Source of the DNA: Allocoleopsis franciscana PCC 7113
GTDB lineage: Bacteria; Cyanobacteriota; Cyanobacteriia; Cyanobacteriales; Coleofasciculaceae
Direction: 5' to 3'
DNA: 64,000 bases
Assembly: GCF_000317515.1 (NCBI RefSeq)
Contig: NC_019738.1
Location: forward strand, 5,978,001 to 6,042,000
The notes under the pieces were generated by a model, which saw nothing but the letters and a program-made list of their open reading frames with translations, did not search any database and was not told the DNA's origin. Shown in pieces: positions 1 through 9,472 of the stretch (within the stretch, counting starts at the first letter, position 1; each line of letters starts with the position of its first letter). The position numbers and the translations under genes are program-made.

Positions 1-575
1 TCCGCAAAACTCGCCCAACGGGCAAATTGAAATTCCCCAGCGATCGAACCCCAAATATGTTCATCGGTTTGGGGGTGGCGTCCGCGATCGCGACTGATAA
101 ATTTATTCTCATCAATCTCGAACATGCTGTCGAGATAGGTTTCCTCACCCTTCCACAACACCATACAACCCTTACCCGGTTCAACCTCACCTTTGAAACT
201 GTTACCCGTCCATTCAACTTGGAACGTACATCCGGGGAGTTTCTCCAACTGTTCGGCTTGTAGGGTTTGCAAGCGTGCCAGGTCACGAGAGGCACCGTAG
301 AATGGTTTTTCGTCCTTAACTTTGTAATTTTCAATTTCGATGCGATCGCCTACCTCCATTAACTTTAATACTCGCAACCGATAAGGCTGATTCAGCGCAT
401 AGTCGTAGGCTTGTTCCAGAAAAAAACTGACTCCATCCAGCAGCGTCAGAGGCAGGGGACGCATACAAACACGAATATGGGCGAAAAACGGGGGATTAGC
501 ATACGCTTGCTCTTGATTGCTAAAATCAGCAGCCATCCAACGGGCTAAGGTGGCAATATCGGTAGAATGCGTCAT
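1..575 (-). CDS. cpcT: CpcT/CpeT-type phycobiliprotein chromophore lyase, 3' end cut by window
   Basis: The minus strand is open from an ATG at 575 to the left edge, giving about 191 residues starting MTHSTDIATLARWMAADF. The protein matches the CpcT/CpeT family as I know it: an N-terminal LARWMAADFSNQEQA segment, a HIRVCMRPLP strand, an EQAYDYALNQPYR segment and a later CTFQVEWTG..F strand. T-type lyases attach phycocyanobilin to Cys-153 of phycocyanin or phycoerythrocyanin beta subunits in the cytoplasm before phycobilisome assembly. Family members are about 195-200 residues, so only a few C-terminal residues should lie outside the window. Whether it is CpcT proper or a CpeT paralogue cannot be told without the rest and a tree. 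Confidence 0.88.
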   Translation of the reverse strand, partial: MTHSTDIATLARWMAADFSNQEQAYANPPFFAHIRVCMRPLPLTLLDGVSFFLEQAYDYALNQPYRLRVLKLMEVGDRIEIENYKVKDEKPFYGASRDLARLQTLQAEQLEKLPGCTFQVEWTGNSFKGEVEPGKGCMVLWKGEETYLDSMFEIDENKFISRDRGRHPQTDEHIWGSIAGEFQFARWASFA

Positions 576-702
576 TAATTATTTCTCAGAATTCTCATCA
601 AACTTTATCAATAATTGTAAAACTCAGACTGGCTAAGGGAGGAGCAAGAGAATAGGAGAAGATTGTGATCGCCCAAAAGACACCGACAAAACGTACACTA
701 CA

Positions 703-2250
703 TTACGACAACTTCGTCAACAACCCCAAAAACCGCTTAGTATTCGGCGTGAGCAACGTGCGACGATAAGCATCCGCCGCCTTCTTAATCCCTTCCGCCT
801 GAGTAGGATAAGGATGAATCACACCACTTAACCGGCTCAAACCCACCTTACCCACAATTGCCGTCGTCACTTCCGAAATCATCTCACCCGCATGACGAGC
901 TACAATCGTCGCCCCCAAAATCTGATCCGAACCCTTCCGGTGCAGGATTTTAACAAACCCTTCCTCCTCACCATCTGCGATCGCTCGATCCACCTGACTT
1001 AAAGGAATGGCGATTGCCTCTACCGCAATCCCCTTTTCCCTCGCTTCCCATTCATACAATCCCACATGGGCAACCTCTGGGTCAGTATACGTGACCCAAG
1101 GCATCACCAAACTACTCAGTTTAGAACGTCCTAAACCAAACGGTGAAAACAAAGTATTTTTAATCACAATCCGTGCCGCCGCATCCGCCGCATGAGTAAA
1201 CTTCCAGTTCATGCAGATGTCGCCTGCGGCATAAATTCGGGGGTTCGTCGTTTGCAGGTAATCATTCACCTTCACCCCTTGCTTCTGGTCGTACTCTACC
1301 CCAACTGCATCTAAATTCAGCCCTTCCACATTAGGAGCACGTCCGACACCCACCAAAATTTCATCAACCGTAATCGACTCCTCCTGACCCTGATGGGTAA
1401 AATAGACTGTCTTACCTTCACTCGACTTGACTACCCGCTTCACTTCAGAACCCAGCACCAAGCGAATTCCTTCCCGAATAAACACCTTCTGAACAACTTC
1501 CGCCGCGTCGGCATCCTCTTTATTCAAGATATGAGAACTGCGATGGAACAATACCACCTCACTCCCCAAACGCCGAAACGCCTGAGCTAATTCGCAATCA
1601 AGGGGGCCACCCCCAATCAATGCTATACAGCTTGGTCGTTCGGTAAGGGAAAAAACACTTTCATTCGTCAGATACCCCGCCTCTTCCATCCCCTCAATCG
1701 ATAATCGTGCTGCCCTAGCCCCCGTCGCAATCACCGCTTTCTTAAACCGGAGAGTCTCACTCCCCACTTCAATCGTGTTGTCACTCAAAAAACGACCACT
1801 ACCCAAAAAGACATCAACCCCAAGCTGTTGGAAACGTTCCGCCGAATCATGAGGACTAATACTTGCCCGGATTCTACGCATCCGTTGCATTACGGCAGGA
1901 AAATCAACTTGAATCTCTTCTGGGACATGCACCCCGTAGTTTTTTGCTTCTCGCATCTCGGCAACCACACGAGAAGATCGAATCATGCACTTGGAAGGCA
2001 CGCACCCCACATTCAAGCAATCCCCACCCATTAGATGCTTTTCAATCAAAGCAACTTTCAAACCCAAGCCTAAACCCGCCGCACCTGCCGCCACGACTAA
2101 TCCAGCCGTACCCGCGCCAATCACCACTAAGTCGTAACAGCTAGCGGGTTTAGGATTAACCCAATCCGGTGGATGAACGTGAGAAACCAATGTCTGGTTA
2201 TACTCATCCATCGGTGCGACGGTAACATTCTCGAATGCTGAATTTGACAT
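703..2250 (-). CDS. MerA-like FAD-dependent pyridine nucleotide-disulfide oxidoreductase
   Basis: This 515-residue flavoprotein belongs to the dihydrolipoamide dehydrogenase/mercuric reductase family. The FAD-binding glycine motif GAGTAG is at about 45-50, the redox pair is in CLNVGC (C78, C83), the NAD(P) motif is IGGGPLDCELA, the second FAD motif is YAAGDI, and the dimer-interface catalytic His is in HPYPTQAE (about H479). It lacks the C-terminal Cys pair and the N-terminal HMA domain that true mercuric reductases use to bind Hg(II), so the substrate is unknown. The gene lies 127 bp downstream of a TVP38/TMEM64 membrane protein on the same strand. The two families often sit together or are fused in bacteria, which suggests joint function. 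No role in mercury resistance can be claimed. Confidence 0.9.
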   Translation of the reverse strand: MSNSAFENVTVAPMDEYNQTLVSHVHPPDWVNPKPASCYDLVVIGAGTAGLVVAAGAAGLGLGLKVALIEKHLMGGDCLNVGCVPSKCMIRSSRVVAEMREAKNYGVHVPEEIQVDFPAVMQRMRRIRASISPHDSAERFQQLGVDVFLGSGRFLSDNTIEVGSETLRFKKAVIATGARAARLSIEGMEEAGYLTNESVFSLTERPSCIALIGGGPLDCELAQAFRRLGSEVVLFHRSSHILNKEDADAAEVVQKVFIREGIRLVLGSEVKRVVKSSEGKTVYFTHQGQEESITVDEILVGVGRAPNVEGLNLDAVGVEYDQKQGVKVNDYLQTTNPRIYAAGDICMNWKFTHAADAAARIVIKNTLFSPFGLGRSKLSSLVMPWVTYTDPEVAHVGLYEWEAREKGIAVEAIAIPLSQVDRAIADGEEEGFVKILHRKGSDQILGATIVARHAGEMISEVTTAIVGKVGLSRLSGVIHPYPTQAEGIKKAADAYRRTLLTPNTKRFLGLLTKLS

Positions 2251-2377
2251 GGGTAGTTAAGAAAAAAAGAGGCTTCCTCTTCCCGGTTGGATGGGTTATT
2301 TGATTCACCGCGTTCTCCCCAATCCTAGAGCATGGAAATCGTACCTCTTAAGATTTTGAGGACAACAACGGTAGGAA

Positions 2378-3097
2378 CTAAGAAACTTTCTCTTCTAAAG
2401 CCTTCCGAGCAATTCGAGTGACAAAAACCGTAACCGCAACCGTGGCGACAAAACCAATAATCCTCATCGTCCACTCTATAGCAGAGTTGCTCGGCTGAGC
2501 TGTGGTACCAATCAGGGCACAGGCACCCGCCAAGGAACCGAGGTAAACGTACATTACTGTACCCGGAATCATACCCAGGAAGCCCAGGAGATAGTCTTTG
2601 GAGGAAACTCCCGTAATTCCCAGAGCATAGTTCAACAAGTTAAATGGAAAAATGGGAGAGAGCCGCGTTAAAAAAACAATTTTGAATCCTTCTTTACCCA
2701 CAGCCTCGTCAATTTTACGAAATTTTTCATTGCCTGCGATTTGCTTGTAAACCCAATCCCGTGCTAAGTACCGTCCGATGAAGAAAGCGGCAGTGGCTCC
2801 CAGCACGGCACCGATGAAAACGTAGAGTGAACCCCAGACGACACCAAAGATTGCGCCGCCTCCGAGGGTAACAATTGAGCCAGGTAAGAAAGCTACCGTA
2901 GCAATAATATAGAGTGCAATATACGCGATCGCTCCCACACGACCCAGATTGTTAATCCTTGCCAATGTGTTCCGCAACATGTCCTGGAGATTGAATCCCC
3001 TAGCAGCAGAAGATGTCTCTGCTAAGGCTGGATGGGTAGCAATCCCAATGGCGATGCCAACTGCCAGTAGCGTTAATCCAAACAGCTTGAGAAACAT
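2378..3097 (-). CDS. TVP38/TMEM64 (DedA-like) family membrane protein
   Basis: The integral membrane protein has an N-terminal signal-like helix (FGLTLLAVGIAIGIATHP, possible cleavage after ALA) and the SNARE-associated/TVP38 core: FLPGSIVTLGGGAIFG, then FFIGRYLARDWV, then FLTRLSPIFPFNLLNYALG. The F/LP..G and R..P..P.N..NY motifs are the family hallmarks. Related proteins are lipid scramblases or transporters in the inner membrane. I prefer the ATG at 3097, preceded by a purine-rich AGAAGAG. An in-frame ATG at 3145 would add 16 residues and has no ribosome-binding site. It is probably co-transcribed with the MerA-like flavoprotein downstream. Confidence 0.87.
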   Translation of the reverse strand: MFLKLFGLTLLAVGIAIGIATHPALAETSSAARGFNLQDMLRNTLARINNLGRVGAIAYIALYIIATVAFLPGSIVTLGGGAIFGVVWGSLYVFIGAVLGATAAFFIGRYLARDWVYKQIAGNEKFRKIDEAVGKEGFKIVFLTRLSPIFPFNLLNYALGITGVSSKDYLLGFLGMIPGTVMYVYLGSLAGACALIGTTAQPSNSAIEWTMRIIGFVATVAVTVFVTRIARKALEEKVS

Positions 3098-3145
3098 GAT
3101 CACTCTTCTGCTCAAGGATTGACGTTTTATCAGGTTGTGCGTCAT

Positions 3146-3858
3146 AACTTGATTTTATTTTGTTGAGGTTGCTCGATCTCAATACTAATGTCTTGAAATC
3201 AAGGATTACATTGCTTGCTCATTGAGCCTAATTCCTTTTTACTAGGATACTGCTCCTGAATCCGAATACAGGACTTACTTTTGTATTCTTTCCCGTCAGT
3301 TCATTTATTTCTTATCTATAGATATTAACGACTTTAATTTTTGGGTACGATTAAAAGATATTAAATTCCTGTCAGAGAATTTTTGTTTATCAAATTTATC
3401 AGACTCAGTCATCCTGCAAAAGCATAATATTTGGCTTGGTGGCTAGATTGACCAGGGATTGATTAGGTATAAATTTAAAAAATCAGATTACCAGATAAAG
3501 TTTAAAGTAATAATTGAATCAAAAATATAAGCCTTAATAGTAATATCTGTTTCAGAAACAACTTCAAGAAAACGGTTAAGTTTTAAACAAAACATTAATT
3601 ACATCACTTAAATTTGAACAAAAAATACAGAGATAAACGCTATCCGCTTGTAGTTATTTTTGGTATCTGGTAGATTCAAAGCCATAGGTTCTAGAAAGAA
3701 CTCGCAGGACATAGAATATTGACAAGCATTCGCTCCGGAGAGCCTGAAGGTCAATTGTTTCCTAAGAGACTCAAGAGATACAATGAGCAGCCTGAGCCTG
3801 ATTAAGGCTAACTCAATCGCTTTTTTGGCAACCACTAGATACAGAGTTTAAGAATACG
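3146..3858. other. long AT-rich intergenic region
   Basis: About 710 bp separate two divergently transcribed units. The stretch is AT-rich with many TAA/TTA triplets. A 75-codon minus-strand frame at 3608-3835 has an unconvincing composition and I do not call it. I see no RNA gene or clear hairpin. The promoters of both flanking units should lie here, but I cannot place them. Confidence 0.5.
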
Positions 3859-4140
3859 ATGCAAAGTGCTGACAGTTTCACTCAAGTTACCTTTCACTAC
3901 CAGAGTGGTGAAACAGAATCCTTTGATATTCCCCAAACTCCAGAAGCTTTCCAGATGCAACTCGATGGCTTACTCAACCAAGACTGGTTGACCCTGCACT
4001 TGTTTGATAGCACGGTTGTCATTCATACGGCCCAAGTTGTGAAGATAGAAGTGAAACCGCCCTTGCTCGAAATCCAAGGGAATGGTGTTCTCACCGATGT
4101 CCAGCGAGTGACACCACTGACGCATGGAGCCAAGCTCTAG
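3859..4140 (+). CDS. hypothetical protein, 93 residues
   Basis: This is a small soluble acidic protein with alternating strands (TQVTFHYQSG, VVKIEVKPPLLEIQG), beginning MQSADSFTQVTF. I do not recognise a named domain. Its base use and strand-rich pattern look like a real gene. It lies immediately ahead of the DUF362 gene: the longest DUF362 frame overlaps it by 17 bp, and the preferred DUF362 start is 52 bp downstream of its stop. The two are probably one transcript. Function is unknown. Confidence 0.7.
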   Translation: MQSADSFTQVTFHYQSGETESFDIPQTPEAFQMQLDGLLNQDWLTLHLFDSTVVIHTAQVVKIEVKPPLLEIQGNGVLTDVQRVTPLTHGAKL

Positions 4141-4192
4141 AAATGGAGGCTGGAAAGATGATTCAACCGAACTTCACGATCTAAATAAAATC

Positions 4193-5152
4193 ATGTCTAC
4201 GGTTAGTTTAATTCGTGCTGATTCCTATAATCGGCAGCAACTGCGCTCCTCCTTAGAAACCTTGCTGGAACCGTTAGGAGGAATGGGCGCTTTTGTGAAA
4301 CCGGGCAATCGCGTCCTGCTCAAGCCCAATCTTCTCACCGGTGGGCGTCCCGGCAAAGAATGCATCACTCGTCCGGAACTGGTTTACACTGTCGCTCAAT
4401 TGGTACAAGAAGCAGGAGGCAAACCCTTTTTGGGAGATAGCCCTGCTTTTGGGAGTGCTTGGGGGGTTGCCAAGGCAAATGGCTATCTGCCGCTGATGGA
4501 AGAACTCAACTTACCCATCGTAGAATTTCACGGTCAGCGTTACGAAACAGCGAGTACAACCTTCAACCATCTGCGCCTGTGCAAAGAAGCTATGGACGCC
4601 GATGTCGTGATTAACCTGCCTAAGGTGAAGTCTCACTCGCAGTTAACCATCACCTTGGGCGTCAAGAACTTATTCGGCTGTGTCCCTGGCAAAATGAAAG
4701 CCTGGTGGCACATGGAAGCGGGGAAGGATGAACAACGTTTTGGGGAAATGTTGGTGGAAACGGCACGGGCGATTAATCCCGACTTGACGATTCTCGATGG
4801 TATCATCGGTCATGAAGGAAATGGCCCTAGTGCAGGCGAACCGCGATCGCTGAATATCTTGGGGGCGTCTTCCGATGTCTTTGCCCTGGATCGCGCCATA
4901 CTAGACATCCTCAATGTTGACCCATCCCTCGTTCCCACCGTAACCGCGAGTCAACGATTAGGGCTGTGTCCACAACTGAGGGAGATGGATTTTCCCCACC
5001 TGCAACCCATGGAACTGCAAGTGATGGATTGGAGACTTCCTGATGCTTTAGTCCCGCTTGATTTTGGGATGCCTCGTGTAATTAAGTCTACTTTTAGACA
5101 TCTGTACATCCGCTTGATCCAAGAACCCATCAAAGCTTATGCCGAAAGGTAG
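4193..5152 (+). CDS. DUF362 domain-containing protein
   Basis: The 320-residue protein carries the DUF362 fold: VLLKPNLL, then TRPELVYTVAQLVQEAGG, GDSPAFG, VINLPKVKSHSQLTITLGVKNLFG and ILDGIIGHEGNGPSAGEP. The LPK.K.H....T..VKN.FG block is the family signature. There is no ferredoxin-type CxxCxxC segment, unlike longer DUF362 proteins. The family has no settled biochemical function. The frame is open back to 4124, but the 23-residue extension (hydrophilic, S/D/N-rich) would overlap the upstream gene. The start MSTVSLIRADSY at 4193 fits the family better. The downstream hairpin at 5243 probably ends the transcript. Confidence 0.88.
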   Translation: MSTVSLIRADSYNRQQLRSSLETLLEPLGGMGAFVKPGNRVLLKPNLLTGGRPGKECITRPELVYTVAQLVQEAGGKPFLGDSPAFGSAWGVAKANGYLPLMEELNLPIVEFHGQRYETASTTFNHLRLCKEAMDADVVINLPKVKSHSQLTITLGVKNLFGCVPGKMKAWWHMEAGKDEQRFGEMLVETARAINPDLTILDGIIGHEGNGPSAGEPRSLNILGASSDVFALDRAILDILNVDPSLVPTVTASQRLGLCPQLREMDFPHLQPMELQVMDWRLPDALVPLDFGMPRVIKSTFRHLYIRLIQEPIKAYAER

Positions 5153-5242
5153 TTGACAAGAAGTCAGTTTTGTAAACCTCGTTACAACGAAAACCAAAAT
5201 CTGCACCGTAAGCTTGTACTACCCTCCGATTGCTTAATCACG

Positions 5243-5269
5243 CCGCCCTATTTCTAGAGGCGGTTTTTT
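5243..5269 (+). terminator. rho-independent terminator after the DUF362 gene
   Basis: CCGCC with CTA on the left pairs with TAG and GGCGG on the right (one bulged A, TTTC loop), followed by a run of six T. It lies about 90 bp past the DUF362 stop. Confidence 0.8.
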
Positions 5270-5526
5270 ATTAAGTGTGACGGGAATCTCCAGTTAATCT
5301 GGCAGTCGAGATCAAAAATTTTAGGTTGAGACCGAAAATTCCACCTCTTTCACAGGTAGGAAGTTAAGCGGTCAGTCGATCTCTCTAGCTGTACTTCTTT
5401 GAGATTGTTTTCTAGAAGACAATTAAAAAGAGATAAATCGCTAAAATGAAGTACATGGGTGAGAAATAAAACTCTTTCCTTTGCTTTTCATTACCATTTG
5501 ACCGAGTTTCAGTCAAAAAATTTTTT

Positions 5527-5712
5527 ATGGAATCCAGTAGTCCGTCTGCCAACACTTCTGATCCCCATCCCTATAGGTGGGCAGAGTTTATGGGAGCGGT
5601 AATTGCTTTATTAACCTTGACATTACCTCTGTTCGTCATCGCTCATTACTCTTCAAGCGGAGTGGATGTTCTGCAACAGACGACTTACTCGCTACCCAGG
5701 CCAGAAAAGTGA
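5527..5712 (+). CDS. small single-pass membrane protein, 61 residues
   Basis: The ORF starts at an ATG just after a T-rich tract and encodes a hydrophilic N terminus (S/P-rich, 20 residues), one clear transmembrane helix (FMGAVIALLTLTLPLFVIAHY) of about 21 residues, and a short polar tail. The composition is typical of a real small membrane protein and not of a random frame. I do not recognise a family. It stands alone between a terminator and ppa. Function is unknown. Confidence 0.6.
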   Translation: MESSSPSANTSDPHPYRWAEFMGAVIALLTLTLPLFVIAHYSSSGVDVLQQTTYSLPRPEK

Positions 5713-6077
5713 TTCCACAGATAGCTTAAATCACACCATAGCAATGCAGGACTCAAAACATCCCCCCTGGTTATAGACCTAAATCGGGGGAGTTACAGAA
5801 AAATACCGACGGGTGCTAGTGGTTAGCTCTAAACTAGCTTGGTTTTCAGTGGCAACGGCTGTTTGAGATTGACCGATGCCGAGCCAAACTTATGAAGATT
5901 TGAAAAAGATTCGCTCTTTAGGCAGTGGGAATCTGATCAACCACAAGCCGGTCGTACCTGTCTTCGCTTAGAATGCTACACGGGGGTTGGTCAAAGCCTA
6001 CTCCTGGGGTTACCTGTGGCAAAAAGTATTTGATTGCAAGGCTCCCCCAATCTGCTGTGTCGCTTAAAAATTCTGTA
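5713..6077. other. intergenic region upstream of ppa
   Basis: About 365 bp without a supported gene. It contains a C-rich/G-rich inverted pair (TCCCCC near 5760 and GGGGGA near 5787) with a long loop, which could be a weak terminator for the small membrane protein gene. The ppa reading frame is open back to 5973, but that part does not resemble the family. Confidence 0.4.
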
Positions 6078-6617
6078 ATGGATTTATCACGCATTCCGGC
6101 TCAACCTAAACCAGGTCTGATCAACGTTCTGATTGAAATTCCAGCGGGTAGTAAGAATAAGTACGAGTTTGACAAAGACTTACAAGCCTTTGCACTAGAC
6201 CGTGTACTTTATGCTTCTGTGCAATATCCGTATGACTACGGGTTCGTGCCTAACACATTAGCGGATGATGGCGATCCGCTCGATGGTATGGTATTGATGG
6301 ATCAACCGACGTTTCCAGGGTGTGTCATTGCCGCACGACCGATTGGGATGCTAGAGATGATTGATGGAGGCGATCGCGACGAAAAAATTCTTTGTGTTCC
6401 CGACAAAGACCCGCGCTACACCCATGTCAAATCTCTTCAAGACATCGCGCCGCATCGATTGGAGGAAATTGCTGAATTTTTCAGGACTTACAAAAACCTA
6501 GAAAAAAAAGTTACAGAAATTTTAGGCTGGAAAGATGTCGGGCACGTCATGCCACTGGTAGAGAAGTGCATCCAAGCCGGTAGCGAGAAAGGAAGAGATT
6601 CAGACGCCGAGTCCTAA
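6078..6617 (+). CDS. ppa: inorganic pyrophosphatase, class I
   Basis: This soluble cytoplasmic enzyme hydrolyses pyrophosphate to two phosphates and so drives biosynthetic reactions forward. The family signature [11 protein letters not shown] with its metal-binding aspartates is present, as are [20 protein letters not shown] and the [13 protein letters not shown] helix. From the ATG at 6078 ([13 protein letters not shown]) the length is 179 residues, the usual size. The longer frame from 5973 adds 35 residues without similarity to the family, and I reject that start. The tail after [10 protein letters not shown] is short and acidic. Confidence 0.95.
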   Translation: MDLSRIPAQPKPGLINVLIEIPAGSKNKYEFDKDLQAFALDRVLYASVQYPYDYGFVPNTLADDGDPLDGMVLMDQPTFPGCVIAARPIGMLEMIDGGDRDEKILCVPDKDPRYTHVKSLQDIAPHRLEEIAEFFRTYKNLEKKVTEILGWKDVGHVMPLVEKCIQAGSEKGRDSDAES

Positions 6618-7028
6618 ACCTAAATGGGTAAGGGATAAGCGTTTTTGAGAGGGCGTAGGAGCAACTGCGATGTCTCTATCCCTGAGTGACGCGCAATCTC
6701 TCTCCATCTTTCGCCCTCCATATCCAATTTGTGACGGAACTCACAGGTTATGTTCCTTCAAGAACGCTAAAATTAACTGACCTAACAAAAACTTCCTGAC
6801 CAAGACCAAGGGTGCTAGAAAATTTAACGTAGGGGAAGTGCGGAATCTGAATGGTTGTTGTACGACATTACCCTACGTAATTTCTTATCTTAGTAAATAT
6901 GTGACCTCTGCCCCTTTGAACCCAAAGCCCTAGTCACCCACACAGCGATGCCCGTTCTATCTGACTCTCATTTAGTGGAAATCTGCTGCTGTGAAGCGTT
7001 GCTAATCCAGGCTAACTAAATTGTAACA
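6618..7028. other. intergenic region with an 8-bp inverted repeat
   Basis: About 410 bp with no supported ORF. ACGTAGGG at 6827-6834 and CCCTACGT at 6871-6878 form a perfect inverted repeat around a 36-base spacer. It may be a regulatory hairpin or a remnant of a dispersed repeat. There is no T-tract beside it. Confidence 0.4.
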
Positions 7029-7934
7029 ATGCCAGATTTCCAGCCAGCGGCACCAACCCCACGTATATCGAATGATAGAGCCGATATGGTAACTGGCTCT
7101 AGAGATGATTTTGTCGTTCAATTTTGGGGCGTTCGAGATAAAATTTCCACTCCGGGAAAAGAGACAATCCGTTACGGGGGCAACACATCCTGTGTTGAAA
7201 TACGGGTTGGCAACAAACGTCTGATTTTTGACGGCGGTACCGGGTTACGGTTGTTGGGCAATAATTTGCTCAAAGCGATGCCCGTGGAAGCTTACATCTT
7301 CTTTACTAATTGCCATTGGGACAGCATCCAAGGATTTCCCTTTTTCATCCCCGCCCTTCTTCCAGGCAACTGCTTTCATATTTACGGAGCAGAGGCATCT
7401 GATGGAACCTCGATGGAACAGCGGCTGAGTCGCCAGATGCTCGGTCCCAATTTTCCCGTTCCCCTGCAAGTGATGCGCTCGGAGCTGAAGTTCTACGAGC
7501 TGGTGTCTGGCATGACTATCTTATTGGACGATGTGACCGTTGAGACCGTCTTTCTCAACTACTCACACAGGGCAATGGGTTATCGAATCACTTGGCAAGG
7601 ACGTTCAGTGGTCTACGCCATGGATCGCGTCTGCTACCAGGATCACATCGATCAAGCACTGCTCCATCTAGCACGGCAAGCCGATTTGCTGATTTTGAAA
7701 GCTCCTCATTCCTTCTTAGAGGGTGGCGTCTCATCTTCGTCACGGCTCTGGAAAGACAGCCTTTGGCAGACAGGGATTGAAACAGCAAAAGCAGCGGGCG
7801 TTAAACGAATCGTCATGTCTCGCTACAACCCCGACTATGATGATGACTTTCTCGATCAGGTAGAAGAGCAAGTTAGGTCTGTTTTCCCCAATGACTTCCT
7901 AGCTCGCGAGGGCATGATTGTGCCCATAGCCTAG
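7029..7934 (+). CDS. MBL-fold protein with degenerate metal site
   Basis: The 301-residue sequence follows the metallo-beta-lactamase layout of phosphodiesterase/RNase Z-like hydrolases: VQFWGVRDKISTPG, RYGGNTSCVEIR, LIFDGGTGLRLLGN, then the segment where the family has THxHWDHIQGxPFF. Here that segment reads TNCHWDSIQGFPFF, so the first and last histidines are Asn and Ser. A downstream HDPxHDDDFLD-like segment reads YNPDYDDDFLDQVEE, without histidines. GYRITWQGRSVVYAMD is retained. The fold is therefore recognisable but most metal ligands are missing, so catalysis as a classical MBL hydrolase is unlikely. A binding or regulatory role is inferred only. The frame is intact and full length, so it is not an obvious pseudogene. 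Confidence 0.85.
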   Translation: MPDFQPAAPTPRISNDRADMVTGSRDDFVVQFWGVRDKISTPGKETIRYGGNTSCVEIRVGNKRLIFDGGTGLRLLGNNLLKAMPVEAYIFFTNCHWDSIQGFPFFIPALLPGNCFHIYGAEASDGTSMEQRLSRQMLGPNFPVPLQVMRSELKFYELVSGMTILLDDVTVETVFLNYSHRAMGYRITWQGRSVVYAMDRVCYQDHIDQALLHLARQADLLILKAPHSFLEGGVSSSSRLWKDSLWQTGIETAKAAGVKRIVMSRYNPDYDDDFLDQVEEQVRSVFPNDFLAREGMIVPIA

Positions 7935-8211
7935 TGAAAGAAGGCAGGAGGTAGAAGGCAGGAGGCACAAGGAAAAAGGTAAAAAAGTTTGTACAGTCAG
8001 CTTTTTAACCTTTTCAACTAGATTGTTATTTTTGCCAGCGTGTTTAGTTCAGCGAAAAAAACATAGTTTTGGAACTCTGATTTAAGCGCCTAAACCATTT
8101 CTCATGCCCTAACTCCCTATTTGGGTGGAGTAAGACTTGTCCATCGGTTTTGTTCACGGCTGAGAATAGGGCAAGATCTCATATAAGTTTTTTAATTGGT
8201 GATCTTGCATA

Positions 8212-9063
8212 ATGGACTCCCCTTTTGTCGTTTCTGCTGAATACCTTAGGGAACATCTAGATGACCCGCAAGTGGTGATTGTGGATTGTCGCTTCGTACT
8301 TACTGAGCCAGATGTGGGTCATCAACAGTATCTAGAGAGTCACATCCCAATGGCTCACTATCTTGATTTAAATCAAGACCTATCCGCACCTGTGGGGCTT
8401 CATGGTGGGCGTCACCCGTTGCCAGATATCGATGAACTAGCGCAGAAATTAGCTGCCATGGGCGTGAATTTTCAACAAACTTTAGTCGTCGCTTATGATA
8501 ATTCTCGCTTGGGTTTTGCCGCACGTCTGTGGTGGCTACTCCGTTACATGGGACATGACCAGGTTGCCTTGCTCAATGGGGGCTGGACGGCATGGCAAGC
8601 AGCGGGATACCCGGTTACAGAGGTTTTACCTCCAACACCCGTACCAGGGACGTTTGTACCGCAAATACGCTCGGATTGGTGGGTGGATATTGACACCTTC
8701 AAAGTTCGTAAAGATTTACCCGGTGTGGTAGTAGTCGATTCGCGGGAGCGCGATCGCTATTTAGGGAAACGAGAGCCGATTGACCCCATCGCTGATCATA
8801 TACCCGGTGCCGTTAATTACCCTTGGCAAGACGTGACCGATGTTCAAGGGTATCTGCACCCAATCGATAAGCAACAACAGCGATGGCTTGATGTCACAAC
8901 GCAAAAAGAAATTATTGTTTATTGTGGTTCTGGAGTCACCGCCTGTGTCAATCTCCTCTCCTTAGAATTGGCTGGGATTCATACCGGCAAGCTCTATGCA
9001 GGGGGTTGGAGTGACTGGTGTTCTTATCTAAATCCCCCACAAGCCTCCCAATCAAGTGATTGA
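8212..9063 (+). CDS. thiosulfate/3-mercaptopyruvate sulfurtransferase (tandem rhodanese)
   Basis: The 283-residue protein has two rhodanese domains. The N-terminal, non-catalytic one (VVIVDCRF, HIPMAHYLDL, GRHPLPD, VVAYDNSRLGFAARLWWLLRY) is followed by a catalytic one (VVVDSRERDRYLG, DHIPGAVNYPW) with active-site Cys238 in YCGSGVTACVN. The CGSGVT loop is closer to 3-mercaptopyruvate sulfurtransferases than to thiosulfate-specific enzymes (CRKGVT). It would transfer sulfur from mercaptopyruvate or thiosulfate to thiol acceptors or cyanide in the cytoplasm. The gene appears monocistronic. Confidence 0.92.
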   Translation: MDSPFVVSAEYLREHLDDPQVVIVDCRFVLTEPDVGHQQYLESHIPMAHYLDLNQDLSAPVGLHGGRHPLPDIDELAQKLAAMGVNFQQTLVVAYDNSRLGFAARLWWLLRYMGHDQVALLNGGWTAWQAAGYPVTEVLPPTPVPGTFVPQIRSDWWVDIDTFKVRKDLPGVVVVDSRERDRYLGKREPIDPIADHIPGAVNYPWQDVTDVQGYLHPIDKQQQRWLDVTTQKEIIVYCGSGVTACVNLLSLELAGIHTGKLYAGGWSDWCSYLNPPQASQSSD

Positions 9064-9472
9064 GTATCTCTCTACATTCCGCTCGTCCTCGACCACTTCT
9101 ATGAGTTCAAGCGGAATATCTAGCCTGAAATTTTTTGAATAATCTCATATCGTGCTGGGTTGCTGAGGAGAGTCCACTCAGAACTACAATTTAAATGTAA
9201 ATTTAATAAAGTACTTCCGCAGCAGACTTCACTGTGTGCTGACCAAATATACTTAAGTTCAAGTTATCCTGTTAGCCAACCATGCTTTTAGGTTTATCGC
9301 CTGAGGGTGATTTAAAGGGAGGAGTTGAAAAAATGAAGTAAAAAGAAGGAGAACCCTTAAGGGTTATCGCTTTAACGTAACTATTAGCAAATGATTAAAT
9401 AAAAGTTGCTAAAATAAGAAGTTCAATTAAATTCACTAAAACTATTAGGTCTTAGTTTATATGCCATGCCCC
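9064..9472. other. AT-rich intergenic region
   Basis: About 410 bp with no supported ORF or RNA gene. It becomes strongly AT-rich towards the NYN gene, as expected for a promoter region, but I cannot assign -35/-10 boxes with confidence. Confidence 0.4.

Noticed and set aside
3608-3835. 75-codon minus-strand frame in the AT-rich gap
   Set aside because: No family resemblance, no ribosome-binding site, and an unusual Leu/Ser composition.
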